Shown here piece after piece: positions 33,040 through 41,710 of a DNA stretch of 64,000 nt (its first letter is position 1; each line of letters opens with the position of its first letter). The DNA lies in assembly GCA_025758045.1 (NCBI GenBank), contig CP107208.1, positions 1,860,001 to 1,924,000 of the forward strand. Reading direction: 5' to 3'. Both the position numbers and the translations under genes were made by a program. Under the pieces are notes generated by a model. That model did not search any database and was not told the DNA's origin. It was given only the letters and a program-made list of their open reading frames with translations. The DNA comes from Oscillospiraceae bacterium. GTDB taxonomy: Bacteria; Bacillota; Clostridia; Oscillospirales; Ruminococcaceae.

Positions 33040-34234
33040 TTTCCCGATCCTGGCGGCCGATGAGAACGGCAACCGCCTGGTTTATCTGGACAGTGCCGCC
33101 ACCACCCAGCACCCCAAGCAGGTGCTGGACGCCGTGGTGAACTACTATAATAAGGATAACGCCAACCCCCATCGCGGCGTGTACGAGCTGGCCATGCGTG
33201 CCACCGACGCCCACGAGGGTGCTCGCCACACCGTAGCCAAGTTCTTTAACGCCAAGGATGACGAGATCGTCTTTACCCAGAACACCACCGAGGCACTGAA
33301 CCTGGTGGCCTACAGCTACGGCATGCACTTTCTGCATGAGGGCGATGAAATCGTCATCTCGGTGGCTGAGCATCACTCCAACCTGGTGCCCTGGCAGCGC
33401 GTGGCCGAAACCACCGGCGCAAAGCTGGTGTATATGTACCCCGGTAAGGACGGCCGCCTGACGCTGGACGAACTGGATAAGAAAATTACCGCCAAGACCA
33501 AGCTGGTCGGCATTGCAATGGTCTCCAATGTGCTGGGCCTGCGCGCCCCCGTGGAGGAGATCGTCAAGCGCGCCCACGCCGTGGGCGCTGTGGTGGTGCT
33601 GGACTGCGCCCAGAGCGCACCCCACACCCCTGTAGACGTGAAGAAGCTGGACGTGGATTTCGCAGCCTGCTCCGCTCACAAGCTGTACGCCCCCATGGGC
33701 ATGGGCTCCCTGTACGCCCGCGCCGAGCTGCTGGAGAAGATGCCCCCGTTCCTGAGCGGCGGCGATATGATTGGTGCTGTGCATGAGCACAAGGCCACCT
33801 GGGCCGAAGGCCCCCGCAAGTTCGAGGCCGGTACCCGCAACGTCGGCGGCGAGGTCGGCTTTGCCGCCGCCATCGAGTATATGAACAACATCGGCTGGGA
33901 GGCTATGGAAGCCCACGAGTATATGCTGCTGAACCGTATGCTGTCCGGCATGCGTGCCATGCCCTGGCTGACCGTTTACGGCGAGCCGGTGGCCGATGGC
34001 CGCTACGGCGTCGTCAGCTTCAACGTCAACGATGTGCATCCCCACGATGTGGCGACCATTCTGGATGCGGGCGGCGTAGCCGTGCGCGCCGGTCACCACT
34101 GCGCCCAGCCTTTGATGGAGTACCTGGGCATCGGCAGCTGCTGCCGCGCCAGCGTGGCAATCTACAACACCGCCGAGGATGTGGATGCCCTGCTGGAAAA
34201 TCTTGAAAATGTACGAAAGGTGATGGGCCTGTGA
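33020..34234 (+). CDS. sufS: Cysteine desulfurase SufS
   Basis: 404 residues, group II desulfurase. YLDSAATTQHPKQVLDAV, the PLP lysine in CSAHKLYAPMGMGSL and the catalytic cysteine in RAGHHCAQPLMEYLGI are present. ATG 33020 is preferred over 33017 because GGAGG lies 7 bases before it; the start overlaps the sufD end. It supplies sulfur to the Suf scaffold through SufU, encoded next. Confidence 0.95.
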   Translation: MNNWTADFPILAADENGNRLVYLDSAATTQHPKQVLDAVVNYYNKDNANPHRGVYELAMRATDAHEGARHTVAKFFNAKDDEIVFTQNTTEALNLVAYSYGMHFLHEGDEIVISVAEHHSNLVPWQRVAETTGAKLVYMYPGKDGRLTLDELDKKITAKTKLVGIAMVSNVLGLRAPVEEIVKRAHAVGAVVVLDCAQSAPHTPVDVKKLDVDFAACSAHKLYAPMGMGSLYARAELLEKMPPFLSGGDMIGAVHEHKATWAEGPRKFEAGTRNVGGEVGFAAAIEYMNNIGWEAMEAHEYMLLNRMLSGMRAMPWLTVYGEPVADGRYGVVSFNVNDVHPHDVATILDAGGVAVRAGHHCAQPLMEYLGIGSCCRASVAIYNTAEDVDALLENLENVRKVMGL

Positions 34235-34692
34235 ACCTGAACGAACTGTATACCCAGATCATTACCGAGAACAGCCGCAGCAAAGAAAACCGCCATCCCG
34301 TGCCGGGTGCCACCCACAGCCTGGAGGGCGTCAACCCCAGCTGCGGCGATGACATCACCCTGCAGCTGCGGGTGAAGGATGGCAAGATCGAGGATGCCGG
34401 CTTCATCGGCAGCGGATGCGCCATCTCCCAGGCATCGGCTTCGCTGATGATCGACCTAGTCAAAGGCCGCACGGTCGAGGATGCCCGCCGCCTGATCTCC
34501 CTCTATTTCCAGATGATCAAGGGCAAGATCACCCCCGAAGAACTGGACGACCTTGAGGACGTGGCCGCCCTGCAGGGCATCGCCCACGTGCCCGCCCGCG
34601 TAAAATGCGCGGTGCTGGCCTGGCACACCCTGGAGGAAGCCCTGGACGGCGAAGGCAAGACCGACAAAGTCACCACCGAGGATGCCGAGTAA
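34231..34692 (+). CDS. sufU: Zinc-dependent sulfurtransferase SufU
   Basis: 153 residues beginning with GTG, which overlaps the sufS stop. The three conserved cysteines and the aspartate of SufU are visible (NPSCGDD; GSGCAISQASASLM; RVKCAVLAWHTL). SufU accepts persulfide sulfur from SufS in Gram-positives. It ends the suf operon, which closes with a strong terminator. Confidence 0.94.
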   Translation: MNLNELYTQIITENSRSKENRHPVPGATHSLEGVNPSCGDDITLQLRVKDGKIEDAGFIGSGCAISQASASLMIDLVKGRTVEDARRLISLYFQMIKGKITPEELDDLEDVAALQGIAHVPARVKCAVLAWHTLEEALDGEGKTDKVTTEDAE

Positions 34693-34708
34693 ATTTTTAT
34701 AATGACAT

Positions 34709-34748
34709 AAAACAAGCGGCAGAGCGTAAAAACTCTGCCGCTTGTTTT
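34709..34748. terminator. Terminator of suf operon (likely bidirectional)
   Basis: A perfect 16-bp stem (left arm 34709-34724, right arm 34733-34748; core AAGCGGCAGAG/CTCTGCCGCTT) with an 8-base loop. The arms end in A- and T-runs, so it can act on both strands between convergent genes. Confidence 0.9.
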
Positions 34749-34777
34749 AGCTTGTGGGTAAAAAAGCGAATGTCATA

Positions 34778-34809
34778 TGTAGGGGTCGATACTTGCATCC
34801 GCCCCTACA
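34778..34809. repeat. Dispersed 32-bp hairpin repeat
   Basis: TGTAGGGG at the left pairs with CCCCTACA at the right, with an inner half CGATACTTGCATCCG. It is one member of a family seen in several intergenic regions of this window. Confidence 0.65.
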
Positions 34810-34825
34810 GCAGCCATGCGATGAG

Positions 34826-35743
34826 TTACTGATTTCCAAACACGCCGTTCTGGTAATCGCTTTCCGAAATCATCCAGCTCCGGTCCACCAGCCACATGCC
34901 ATCCTGCCATACGGCCTGGATGGTGTAGTAATCCGTAGCGGTCTCTACCTCGCCGGTGGTGTCGTTCACGGCCTCGTAGCTGGCGGCGGCGTTCACGGTC
35001 ACGGTGTTGTCGCCGTACGCAATGTGTTCGGTATCGCACACCATGTCGGACTTGTCCAGCGTAAAGGTCACCGCGCCGGTGGCCCCGCTCTTGATGCCGG
35101 CGGACAGGCTCTGGCTGTGCAGTTCGGTCACATAGCGCAGCTCGGCGGGGGCGGCGGCGTTGGCGGCACGCAGGTAGGCGCGGTAGTACACCGTCAGCAT
35201 GGCGTCCAGATATTCCTCATCGGGCTTGGCGTAGCCGTCTGCCTCGCATGGCACAAAAGTGCCAAAGGCGGCGTTCTCGTTGCTGGGCTTGGACACCAGC
35301 GCCAGCGCCGTGCGGTAGCCGTCCCCCTCGGGCGAAACCACCCGCAGCAGGGTGTCGGTGCGGGTCAGGGCACTGCGGGCCATGTAGTAGCGGCCGGTGT
35401 CGCTGGTGCCGTGTGGCTGCTCTGCGCCGTCAGCCGTCAGCGTAAAGGTGATGTTGGTGGGCAGGTTGTCCAGATAAAAACGGTCGGCTTCGTCCAGCAC
35501 CAGCCCGGCGGATTCCGGTGTGGTCTCGGCCGGGACCTGAACGTCTGCGGGCAGGGTGACGGGCTTGTGCAGGGCAAAGTACACGACCACCACCGCCACG
35601 GCGCAAAGCAGCACCACGGGCATCCATGGGGGCAGCCTGCGCCGTGCCGCGCCGGTTGGGCCGGACAGCGGATTGCCGCAGACCGGGCAGGTCTTGCGGT
35701 CGGGCTGGGTGATAGGCGAATTGCAGTGCGGGCAGCGTTTCAT
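34826..35743 (-). CDS. Zinc-ribbon membrane protein with extracytoplasmic domain
   Basis: 305 residues. An N-terminal zinc ribbon (CPHC and CPVCG at residues 4-22) faces the cytoplasm. A membrane helix follows (about 40-59, WMPVVLLCAVAVVVVYFAL) and an extracytoplasmic region of about 240 residues. Its last third resembles NTF2-like/TcaA-type accessory domains (YYTIQAVWQDGMWLVDRSW). AGGAGGGG lies before the ATG. No specific function can be assigned; this layout is common in Firmicute envelope proteins. Confidence 0.7.
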   Translation of the reverse strand: MKRCPHCNSPITQPDRKTCPVCGNPLSGPTGAARRRLPPWMPVVLLCAVAVVVVYFALHKPVTLPADVQVPAETTPESAGLVLDEADRFYLDNLPTNITFTLTADGAEQPHGTSDTGRYYMARSALTRTDTLLRVVSPEGDGYRTALALVSKPSNENAAFGTFVPCEADGYAKPDEEYLDAMLTVYYRAYLRAANAAAPAELRYVTELHSQSLSAGIKSGATGAVTFTLDKSDMVCDTEHIAYGDNTVTVNAAASYEAVNDTTGEVETATDYYTIQAVWQDGMWLVDRSWMISESDYQNGVFGNQ

Positions 35744-35929
35744 AGCAGTCCCCTCCTTTTTTACGTTGGCCGATGCCGCAAACTTTGCACAGCATGGCTG
35801 TTTGTACCCCGAGTATATCGACCGAGAGATGCTTTGTCAACCGTCTTTTTTGGAAAAAACACACGGGCACGGGCGTATAAATTTGCCCCGCAGACGGGTG
35901 GTGTGATATAATAGAGAACACATTCACCC

Positions 35930-35963
35930 TGTGGGGGCCGATGCTTGCATCTGCCCGCGGACA
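35930..35963. repeat. Dispersed hairpin repeat, variant copy
   Basis: TGTGGGGGCCGATGCTTGCAT followed by CTGCCCGCGGACA. The inner palindrome ATGCTTGCAT and outer GC arms match the 34778 copy with substitutions. It lies in the leader of the TraX gene. Confidence 0.55.
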
Positions 35964-36010
35964 CATTACCCATCCGCCCGTGTGTTATTATAAATTTAAA
36001 GGAGACTCCC

Positions 36011-36733
36011 ATGCCCAACCGCCGCTTTTTTACCGCCAACCAGCTCAAGGCTATCGCCCTGTTCTGCATGCTGCTGGACCACATGTGGGCTACCATCGTG
36101 CCCGGCCGGGAATGGATGACCTGCGTGGGGCGCATCGCGTTCCCCATCTTTGCCTTCGAGCTGGCCCAGGGCTATACCCACACCCACGACCTGCGCGCCT
36201 ACGCCAAGCGGCTGCTGTTGCTGGCTGTCGTGTCCGAGGTGCCCTTTGATATGGTGGCAGGCGGCACGTACTTTTACCCCTGGCATCAGAACGTGGCCTG
36301 GACGCTGCTGGCCGGGCTGTGGGCCTGCCATTGCGCCGATCGCTGCCGTATCGCCCCCACTCTGCCGGAAAAACTACCGCCCCTGTTGGGTCTGCTGGCG
36401 GCCTTACTGCTGCCCGGCCTGCTGCTGACGGATTACGGCACAGCGGGAGTCGTCATCATCCTGCTGTTCCGGCTCACCCGCGGGGGTGGCTGGCGCAGCT
36501 GCCTCGCCCAGGCAGTGGGACTGTTCGTGGTCAGCCAGTACATGCTCATCGGCCAGGTGTATCTGGTCGGCCCCTTTGAGATCCAGCAGGAGTGCTTCGC
36601 CCTGCTGGCACTGCCGCTTATCTGGCTCTACAACGGCCAGCATGGCCGCAAAAACAAGGCCCTGCAACACGCCGCCTACGCGTTCTACCCCGCGCACCTG
36701 CTGGTGCTTGGCATGCTGTTTATGGCAAAGTAG
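36011..36733 (+). CDS. TraX-family membrane protein
   Basis: 240 residues, about seven hydrophobic segments. The N-terminal NQLKAIALFCMLLDHMWATI and GRIAFPIFAFELAQGYTHT are characteristic of the TraX family, named after the F-pilin acetylase but widespread in Firmicutes as acyltransferase-like membrane proteins. AAAGGAGA lies just before ATG 36011. It stands alone between a zinc-ribbon gene and convergent murE. The substrate is unknown. Confidence 0.8.
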   Translation: MPNRRFFTANQLKAIALFCMLLDHMWATIVPGREWMTCVGRIAFPIFAFELAQGYTHTHDLRAYAKRLLLLAVVSEVPFDMVAGGTYFYPWHQNVAWTLLAGLWACHCADRCRIAPTLPEKLPPLLGLLAALLLPGLLLTDYGTAGVVIILLFRLTRGGGWRSCLAQAVGLFVVSQYMLIGQVYLVGPFEIQQECFALLALPLIWLYNGQHGRKNKALQHAAYAFYPAHLLVLGMLFMAK

Positions 36734-36760
36734 GGGAAAATCCACCCTTCCTGCATTAAA

Positions 36761-36786
36761 GACTCCCCCCCAAGGGGAGCTTTTTT
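36761..36786 (+). terminator. Terminator after TraX gene
   Basis: CTCCCC pairs with GGGGAG across a short loop and a six-T run follows. It sits between convergent genes. Confidence 0.75.
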
Positions 36787-36794
36787 ATTTGCGC

Positions 36795-38291
36795 TTACTT
36801 TACCCGCTCCATGTACTCTCTCACCACTGCAGCATCCTCAAACGGGACTTTTCTCCCGTCGCGGTCGATTGTTGTCTCATGCCCTTTGCCCAATACCGCG
36901 AGAATATCCCCTTCACGCCCAAGCCCCAGGGCGTACAGCAGCGCATCACGGCGGTTGGGGATCTCCACGCACGCTGCCCCGTTCTGCACCCGGTCCATCC
37001 CGGCGCGGATGTCAGCAAAAATATCTTCCAACGGTTCGCCCCGGCTGTTGTCCTCGGTCACGATGCACAAATCGGCCAGGCGGGCGCAGGCTTCGCCCAT
37101 GCCGGTGCGCCGCAAACGGCTTCGCCCGCCGCCGCACCCGAACACTGTGATCAGCCGCCGGGGATGGTACGCCCGCAGGGCCGTCAGCACGCTTTCTGCC
37201 GCCGCGGCGTTGTGGGCGTAGTCCAGCACCACCGTAAAGGGCGCGGGGCAGGGGACCACCTCGCACCGGCCCCGTACTGCCGCGCCTCGCAGCCCGGCCT
37301 GCATAGCCGCCACCGGCACGCCCAGCACGCCCGCCGCCGCAAGGGCTGCCAGTGCGTCCTGTACGCTGAACGCCCCGGGCATTGGCACGGTGAAATCCGC
37401 CATCCGCCCGCCGGGCAGCCGCACGGTGAAATCGGTAGCCAGCGCATCCGCCTTGCGCCGCGGCGTAAACCCCGGCAGGGCCAGCCAATCCGCCGGCGCG
37501 GCGATGCCATACCGTACCACCCGGCAGCTGTGGCCTTCCAAAATGGCGGGCGTTTCCCGGTCGTCGGCGTTCACCACGCCTACTTTGCAGCGGCGGAACA
37601 GCACGCTTTTCCAGGCGCGGTACTCGGCATAGCTGGCATGCTCGCCGGGGCCGATGTGGTCCGGCGACAAATTGGTGAACACACCTACGTCAAATTCAAT
37701 GCCGCCTACCCGGTCCATCTTCAGTCCCAGGCTGGAAACTTCCATCACACAGGCGTCGCAGCCGTCGTCGGCCATGTCGCGCAAAATATGCTGCAGATCG
37801 CAGCTTTCGGGGGTGGTGTAACCCAGTGTGTGCCGCTGTCCCGGCCACACCGCACCGTTGGTGCCAATGCACCCCACCCGCCGCCCAGCTGCCGTCAGCA
37901 CCGCTGCCAGCAGGTGGGCGGTGGTCGTCTTGCCCTTGGTGCCCGTGATGCCGATCATCGTCATCCGCCGCGCGGGATACCCATACAGCCGCGATGCCAT
38001 CAGCGCCAGCACCCGGCGAGCCTTGCCCGGCTCCGCCTGCACCAGCGCCGGGCTGCAGGACCGGGAAAATTCAAAATTGGGAAGTGTGTCCTCAAACACC
38101 AGAACCGCCGCCCCGGCCGCCGCGGCCGCGTGGGCAAAGCGTCGGCCGTCGGTGTGCTGCCCCGGCAGGCAGACGAACACGCACCCGGGCGTCACAGAGC
38201 GGGAGTCACAGCAAATGGCGTTCACCTCGATGTCGCTGCGGCCCTGCACAAGGGTGCAGTCCAGATCTTCCAGCAGGCGGCAAAGCATCAT
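36795..38291 (-). CDS. murE: MurE: UDP-MurNAc-L-Ala-D-Glu ligase
   Basis: 498 residues of the Mur ligase family. The N-terminal UDP-binding region has CDSRSVTPGCVFVCLPG, the central ATPase GITGTKGKTTTAHLL and MEVSSLGLKMDRVGG, and the C-terminal domain VLDYAHNAAAAESVL. The third-residue pocket reads DNSRGEPL, close to the DNPR motif of meso-diaminopimelate-adding enzymes rather than lysine enzymes, so DAP is the likely substrate. ATG 38291 is preceded by GAGGGA. No other mur genes adjoin. Confidence 0.9.
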   Translation of the reverse strand: MMLCRLLEDLDCTLVQGRSDIEVNAICCDSRSVTPGCVFVCLPGQHTDGRRFAHAAAAAGAAVLVFEDTLPNFEFSRSCSPALVQAEPGKARRVLALMASRLYGYPARRMTMIGITGTKGKTTTAHLLAAVLTAAGRRVGCIGTNGAVWPGQRHTLGYTTPESCDLQHILRDMADDGCDACVMEVSSLGLKMDRVGGIEFDVGVFTNLSPDHIGPGEHASYAEYRAWKSVLFRRCKVGVVNADDRETPAILEGHSCRVVRYGIAAPADWLALPGFTPRRKADALATDFTVRLPGGRMADFTVPMPGAFSVQDALAALAAAGVLGVPVAAMQAGLRGAAVRGRCEVVPCPAPFTVVLDYAHNAAAAESVLTALRAYHPRRLITVFGCGGGRSRLRRTGMGEACARLADLCIVTEDNSRGEPLEDIFADIRAGMDRVQNGAACVEIPNRRDALLYALGLGREGDILAVLGKGHETTIDRDGRKVPFEDAAVVREYMERVK

Positions 38292-38426
38292 AGGGCATCC
38301 CTCGCTTTCCCTCCATACTATGCACAATTTCGCCGTTGTAACCCTGGGTTGCAGGTTTGCCAAGCCCGCTTGCTGGACTTTTTGCACCCCGCCTGCTACA
38401 ATGGTTAAAAAAAGGAGGTGGCCGCC

Positions 38427-39599
38427 ATGACACTGGGCCAAAACTTGCAGGCTGCCCGCAAGGCCAAAGGCCTGAGCCAGGAGACCCTGGCCGAACAGAT
38501 CGGCGTCAGCCGCCAGGCGCTGGGCAAGTGGGAGAAGGACACTGCCCTGCCCGGCCTGGACAACTTGCAGGCCGCCGCCCAGGTGTTGGGCGTGTCGGTG
38601 GACACACTGCTGGGTACCGAGGCCGCCGGCCCTGCCCCGGCGGTCACGCTGGACGCCATGCGTGACCTGCTGGCCGCCCGCGATGCCGAGCAGCGCAAGC
38701 ACCGCCGCTTGTGGGGCCTGCTGGGGGCCGCTGCGGCTGTTGTGGTGGTACTGCTGCTGGTGGTGCAAAACTTTGCGTATCAGCGTAAAATGCAAAGCCT
38801 GACCGACAGCTACGCCATGCTGCAATCCCAGTTAAGCAGTACGACCGCCGATTTGAGCACCCGCATGGACGAATTGCAGGATGCCGTGCGGCAAGGCAAA
38901 TCCACCGTGCTGGAATGGCACTGGGTACCAGTTGATAAATTGCATAGGGACGTGCAAAGCAGCTGGATGCCTGTGCTGGTGCAGGTCACGCCCAGTGAGA
39001 GTACCACAGGCATGACCGCACGGCTCTCGGTCACCTACGGCGACACCACCGAGCTGCACAATATGGACGTGCTGGCCGGAGACATCTATCAGGCGCAGCT
39101 GGTGTTTACCGTGGGTCAGACCTACGACCTGACCATACAGTGGACGGCCGCCGACGGTGCCGCTGCCAACGAAAAACTGGGTACCGTGGACTTTACTGCC
39201 ACCCAGACCGAGCCGGAGCTGGCTTGGGGCAGGACAGGCGGCACCCTGGACTACGGCTATTACATCAACCGCAGCGGCAATAAAAAGTACCTGCAATTGA
39301 GCTGCTACCCCGTGGAAGTGGAACTGACCGTGCCTAACTGGATGAAAATCGACGATGTAACGCTTGAACTACGCGCGGGCGAGGAAGGCGAACCACTGGT
39401 CGCCGCCCAGCTGGCCGCAGACGGCTGGTACAGCTCTGGTGAGGAAACTATGATGCACGCCGTCTGGAACGGTACCTTTTATAAAGACGATGGCCCCAAT
39501 GAATGGTTGTACGCCGACGGACAGCCTTTCTACCGCGCCATCGTGACCGACGCCACCGGCACCACCTGGACCTTTGAGATGCCGTTGCAAGAAAAATAG
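38427..39599 (+). CDS. XRE-family HTH protein with membrane anchor and extracytoplasmic domain
   Basis: 390 residues. An N-terminal helix-turn-helix (about 3-58; LSQETLAEQIGVSRQALGKW) precedes a membrane helix (about 96-118, LLGAAAAVVVVLLLVVQNF). A coiled segment and a beta-rich extracytoplasmic domain of about 220 residues follow. AAGGAGGTGG precedes ATG 38427. The arrangement suggests a membrane-bound transcription regulator that senses an envelope state directly. The target genes are unknown; it is divergent from murE, with only 135 bases between starts, so autoregulation or murE control is possible. Confidence 0.8.
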   Translation: MTLGQNLQAARKAKGLSQETLAEQIGVSRQALGKWEKDTALPGLDNLQAAAQVLGVSVDTLLGTEAAGPAPAVTLDAMRDLLAARDAEQRKHRRLWGLLGAAAAVVVVLLLVVQNFAYQRKMQSLTDSYAMLQSQLSSTTADLSTRMDELQDAVRQGKSTVLEWHWVPVDKLHRDVQSSWMPVLVQVTPSESTTGMTARLSVTYGDTTELHNMDVLAGDIYQAQLVFTVGQTYDLTIQWTAADGAAANEKLGTVDFTATQTEPELAWGRTGGTLDYGYYINRSGNKKYLQLSCYPVEVELTVPNWMKIDDVTLELRAGEEGEPLVAAQLAADGWYSSGEETMMHAVWNGTFYKDDGPNEWLYADGQPFYRAIVTDATGTTWTFEMPLQEK

Positions 39600-39641
39600 G
39601 ACGGCCTGAAATAAATATCAGAAAAAAATTGAAAAAAGTTG

Positions 39642-39670
39642 TTGACAAATGCGCCCCTGATTGCTATAAT
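39642..39670 (+). promoter_or_regulatory. Consensus promoter of tRNA cluster
   Basis: Perfect TTGACA (39642-39647) and TATAAT (39665-39670) with an optimal 17-base spacer, 43 bases upstream of tRNA-Arg. Confidence 0.85.
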
Positions 39671-39712
39671 ATCATACGCAGCGTGCCCCATGGACAGGGC
39701 AAGAACCGCTAT

Positions 39713-39786
<74 letters not shown>

Positions 39787-39791
39787 TTTAT

Positions 39792-39869
39792 GGTGCCTAT
39801 GGCGCAGTTGGTTAGCGCGCCAGATTGTGGCTCTGGAGGCCGAGAGTTCGAATCTCTCTAGGCACCCCA
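39792..39869 (+). tRNA. tRNA-His(GTG)
   Basis: The anticodon loop TTGTGGC gives GTG. An extra G at the 5' end (39792) pairs with C at position 73, the hallmark of tRNA-His. Acceptor GTGCCTA/TAGGCAC. CCA appears encoded at 39867-39869. Confidence 0.94.
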
Positions 39870-39871
39870 CC

Positions 39872-39911
39872 AAAGACCGTACAGTGATACACGCTGCGCG
39901 GTCTTTTCTTT
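39872..39911 (+). terminator. Hairpin between tRNA-His and tRNA-Gln
   Basis: AAAGACCG pairs with CGGTCTTT across about 19 bases and TCTTT follows. It looks like a terminator inside the tRNA cluster and may reduce tRNA-Gln read-through or mark processing. Confidence 0.5.
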
Positions 39912-39915
39912 ATAA

Positions 39916-39990
39916 TGGGCCGTCGCCAAGCGGTAAGGCAGAGGACTTTGACTCCTCCATCCGTCGGTTCAAATCCGGCCGGCCCAACCA
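39916..39990 (+). tRNA. tRNA-Gln(TTG)
   Basis: Acceptor TGGGCCG/CGGCCCA, discriminator A, CCA encoded at 39988-39990. The anticodon loop CTTTGAC gives TTG. The T loop is GTTCAAA. Confidence 0.94.
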
Positions 39991-40024
39991 CGCATCCCCA
40001 TAAAAAGGGGATGCGCTTTTTATT
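39991..40024 (+). terminator. Terminator of tRNA cluster
   Basis: GCATCCCC pairs with GGGGATGC across an A-rich loop, followed by GCTTTTTATT. Confidence 0.85.
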
Positions 40025-40130
40025 ATAATTTTTTGTTTGTAAGGGATATTTTTAGGCCGGATTTGAACAGCCCGCGCCCCGTGCATACCCCGCCCACCAG
40101 CCGGGTATACTACGGGCGGAGGTGTTTTGT

Positions 40131-40427
40131 ATGTCTTATCTGGATTGCGCGCAGTATGATTGCTGCCATAACAAGGCGGGCTGCTGCTGCCTGAACGACA
40201 TCAAGGTCCATCACACCGGCGAGAGTGATGCCGTCTGCAGCAGTTACCGCAACAGCGAGGGCTATGGCAACGTTGCCACTGACAACCAGCCCGCAAGCCC
40301 CGAGACCGAGATTGCCTGCGACGACCGCGGCTGCCGCCATCAGCAGGGGCTTTGCTGCTGCGCCAGCCATGTCAGCGTGGACACCTGCAGCTGCGGCCCC
40401 GCCTGCGCTACACGGGCGCCAAGATAA
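40131..40427 (+). CDS. Small cysteine-rich DUF1540 protein
   Basis: 98 residues with about 18 cysteines in two similar units (DCAQYDCCHNKAGCCCLNDI with a later C; CDDRGCRHQQGLCCCASHV with later C residues), the DUF1540 pattern common in Clostridia. Such proteins probably bind metal; their function is unknown. GGAGG lies 8 bases before ATG 40131. It is monocistronic, with a terminator just downstream. Confidence 0.8.
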   Translation: MSYLDCAQYDCCHNKAGCCCLNDIKVHHTGESDAVCSSYRNSEGYGNVATDNQPASPETEIACDDRGCRHQQGLCCCASHVSVDTCSCGPACATRAPR

Positions 40428-40440
40428 CCGCAAACTGCGC

Positions 40441-40476
40441 AAAAAGGCTTCCCTTATGGAACGGGGAAGCCTTTTT
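40441..40476 (+). terminator. Terminator after DUF1540 gene
   Basis: AAAAAGGCTTCCC pairs with GGGGAAGCCTTTTT across a 9-base loop, ending in a T-run. Confidence 0.88.
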
Positions 40477-40592
40477 GTGTGCTTTTAGTTGCGAAACACC
40501 GCATTTCGTTGTATAATAAGACGATATAGTAGGTCTTGTGCGCCCATGCGTGGGTGCTGTACTATAAATTTGACGAAGCGAGGCGTTTTATT

Positions 40593-41708
40593 ATGGCTAC
40601 ACAGCCCATCACTGTGCCTTTTGTCTCTTTCCGCCCCATGGAGAGGGAACTGGATGCCGATCTGCGCGCGGCTTTTGCCCGCGTGCTGGACAACAGCTGG
40701 TATATCGAGGGCAAAGAAGATGCCGCTTTTGAAGCCGCCTTTGCCGATTACTGCGGCGCAAAATACTGCGTCGGCTGCGGCAACGGCCTGGATGCCCTGG
40801 TGCTTATTTTAAAAGCGCTGGGCATCGGCCCAGGAGACGAGGTTATCGTGCCATCCAACACCTTTATTGCCACCGTGCTGGCTATCTCCTACGCCGGGGC
40901 AACGCCGGTCTTTGTGGAGCCGGTGCTGGCCAGCTACAACATCGATCCCGCCTGTATCGAGGCGGCCATCACCGAGAAGACCAAGGCTATTATGGCTGTG
41001 CACCTCTACGGCCAGTGCGCCGACATGGACCCTATTTTGGAGATCGCCCGTGCCCACGGCCTGAAGGTCGTCGAGGATGCAGCCCAGGCTCACGGTGCCA
41101 CCTACAAGGGCCGCCGCGCAGGCAGTTTGGGCGATGCCGCCGGGTTCAGCTTTTACCCCGGCAAAAACCTGGGCGCCCTGGGCGATGCCGGCTGCGTGAC
41201 CACCAGCGACAAGGCCCTGGCCGAGAAGATCCGCGCCCTGAGCAACTACGGCAGCGACTACAAGTACCATCATATTTATAAAGGCCAGAACTCCCGCCTG
41301 GATGAGATGCAGGCGGCTTTCCTGGCGGCTAAGCTGCCCCACCTGGACGCGATGAACGCCCAGCGCCGCACCATTGCCGCCCGCTATTTTGCCGAGATCA
41401 CCAACCCCGCCGTGACCCTGCCCACTGTGATGCCGGGCTGTGAGCATGTATTCCACATCTTCGCCGTGCGCTGCAAAAACCGTGATGCACTGGAAAAACA
41501 TCTCAACGAACGTGGTGTCGGCACCAACAAGCATTATCCCACGCCTATCCATCTGCAGGGCGCCTACAAAGAACTGGGCATCCCTGCCGGTGCGCTGCCC
41601 CTGGCTGAAGAAATCTCCGCCACGGAGCTGAGCCTGCCCATGTACTACGGCATGACCGAGGAACAGGTAACCGCTGTCATCGACGCCGTGAACAGCTTTA
41701 AGGAGTAA
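40593..41708 (+). CDS. DegT-family sugar aminotransferase (FdtB/QdtB-like)
   Basis: 371 residues, PLP enzyme of the DegT/DnrJ/EryC1 family, with the PLP lysine at K191 in [16 protein letters not shown] and [20 protein letters not shown]. With the FdtA-like isomerase at 45162 it most resembles dTDP-3-oxo-6-deoxyhexose 3-transaminases, which make dTDP-Fuc3N or dTDP-Qui3N. ATG 40593 is chosen over upstream in-frame codons because a GAGG site lies about 10 bases before it. It is first in the polysaccharide operon and the gene after it starts 2 bases past the stop. Confidence 0.85.
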   Translation: MATQPITVPFVSFRPMERELDADLRAAFARVLDNSWYIEGKEDAAFEAAFADYCGAKYCVGCGNGLDALVLILKALGIGPGDEVIVPSNTFIATVLAISYAGATPVFVEPVLASYNIDPACIEAAITEKTKAIMAVHLYGQCADMDPILEIARAHGLKVVEDAAQAHGATYKGRRAGSLGDAAGFSFYPGKNLGALGDAGCVTTSDKALAEKIRALSNYGSDYKYHHIYKGQNSRLDEMQAAFLAAKLPHLDAMNAQRRTIAARYFAEITNPAVTLPTVMPGCEHVFHIFAVRCKNRDALEKHLNERGVGTNKHYPTPIHLQGAYKELGIPAGALPLAEEISATELSLPMYYGMTEEQVTAVIDAVNSFKE

Positions 41709-41710
41709 CC

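Noticed and set aside
36795..38825. 676-residue version of MurE starting at 38825
   Set aside because: The extra 178 codons run antisense to the XRE gene; ATG 38291 has a ribosome site and the normal MurE N-terminus.
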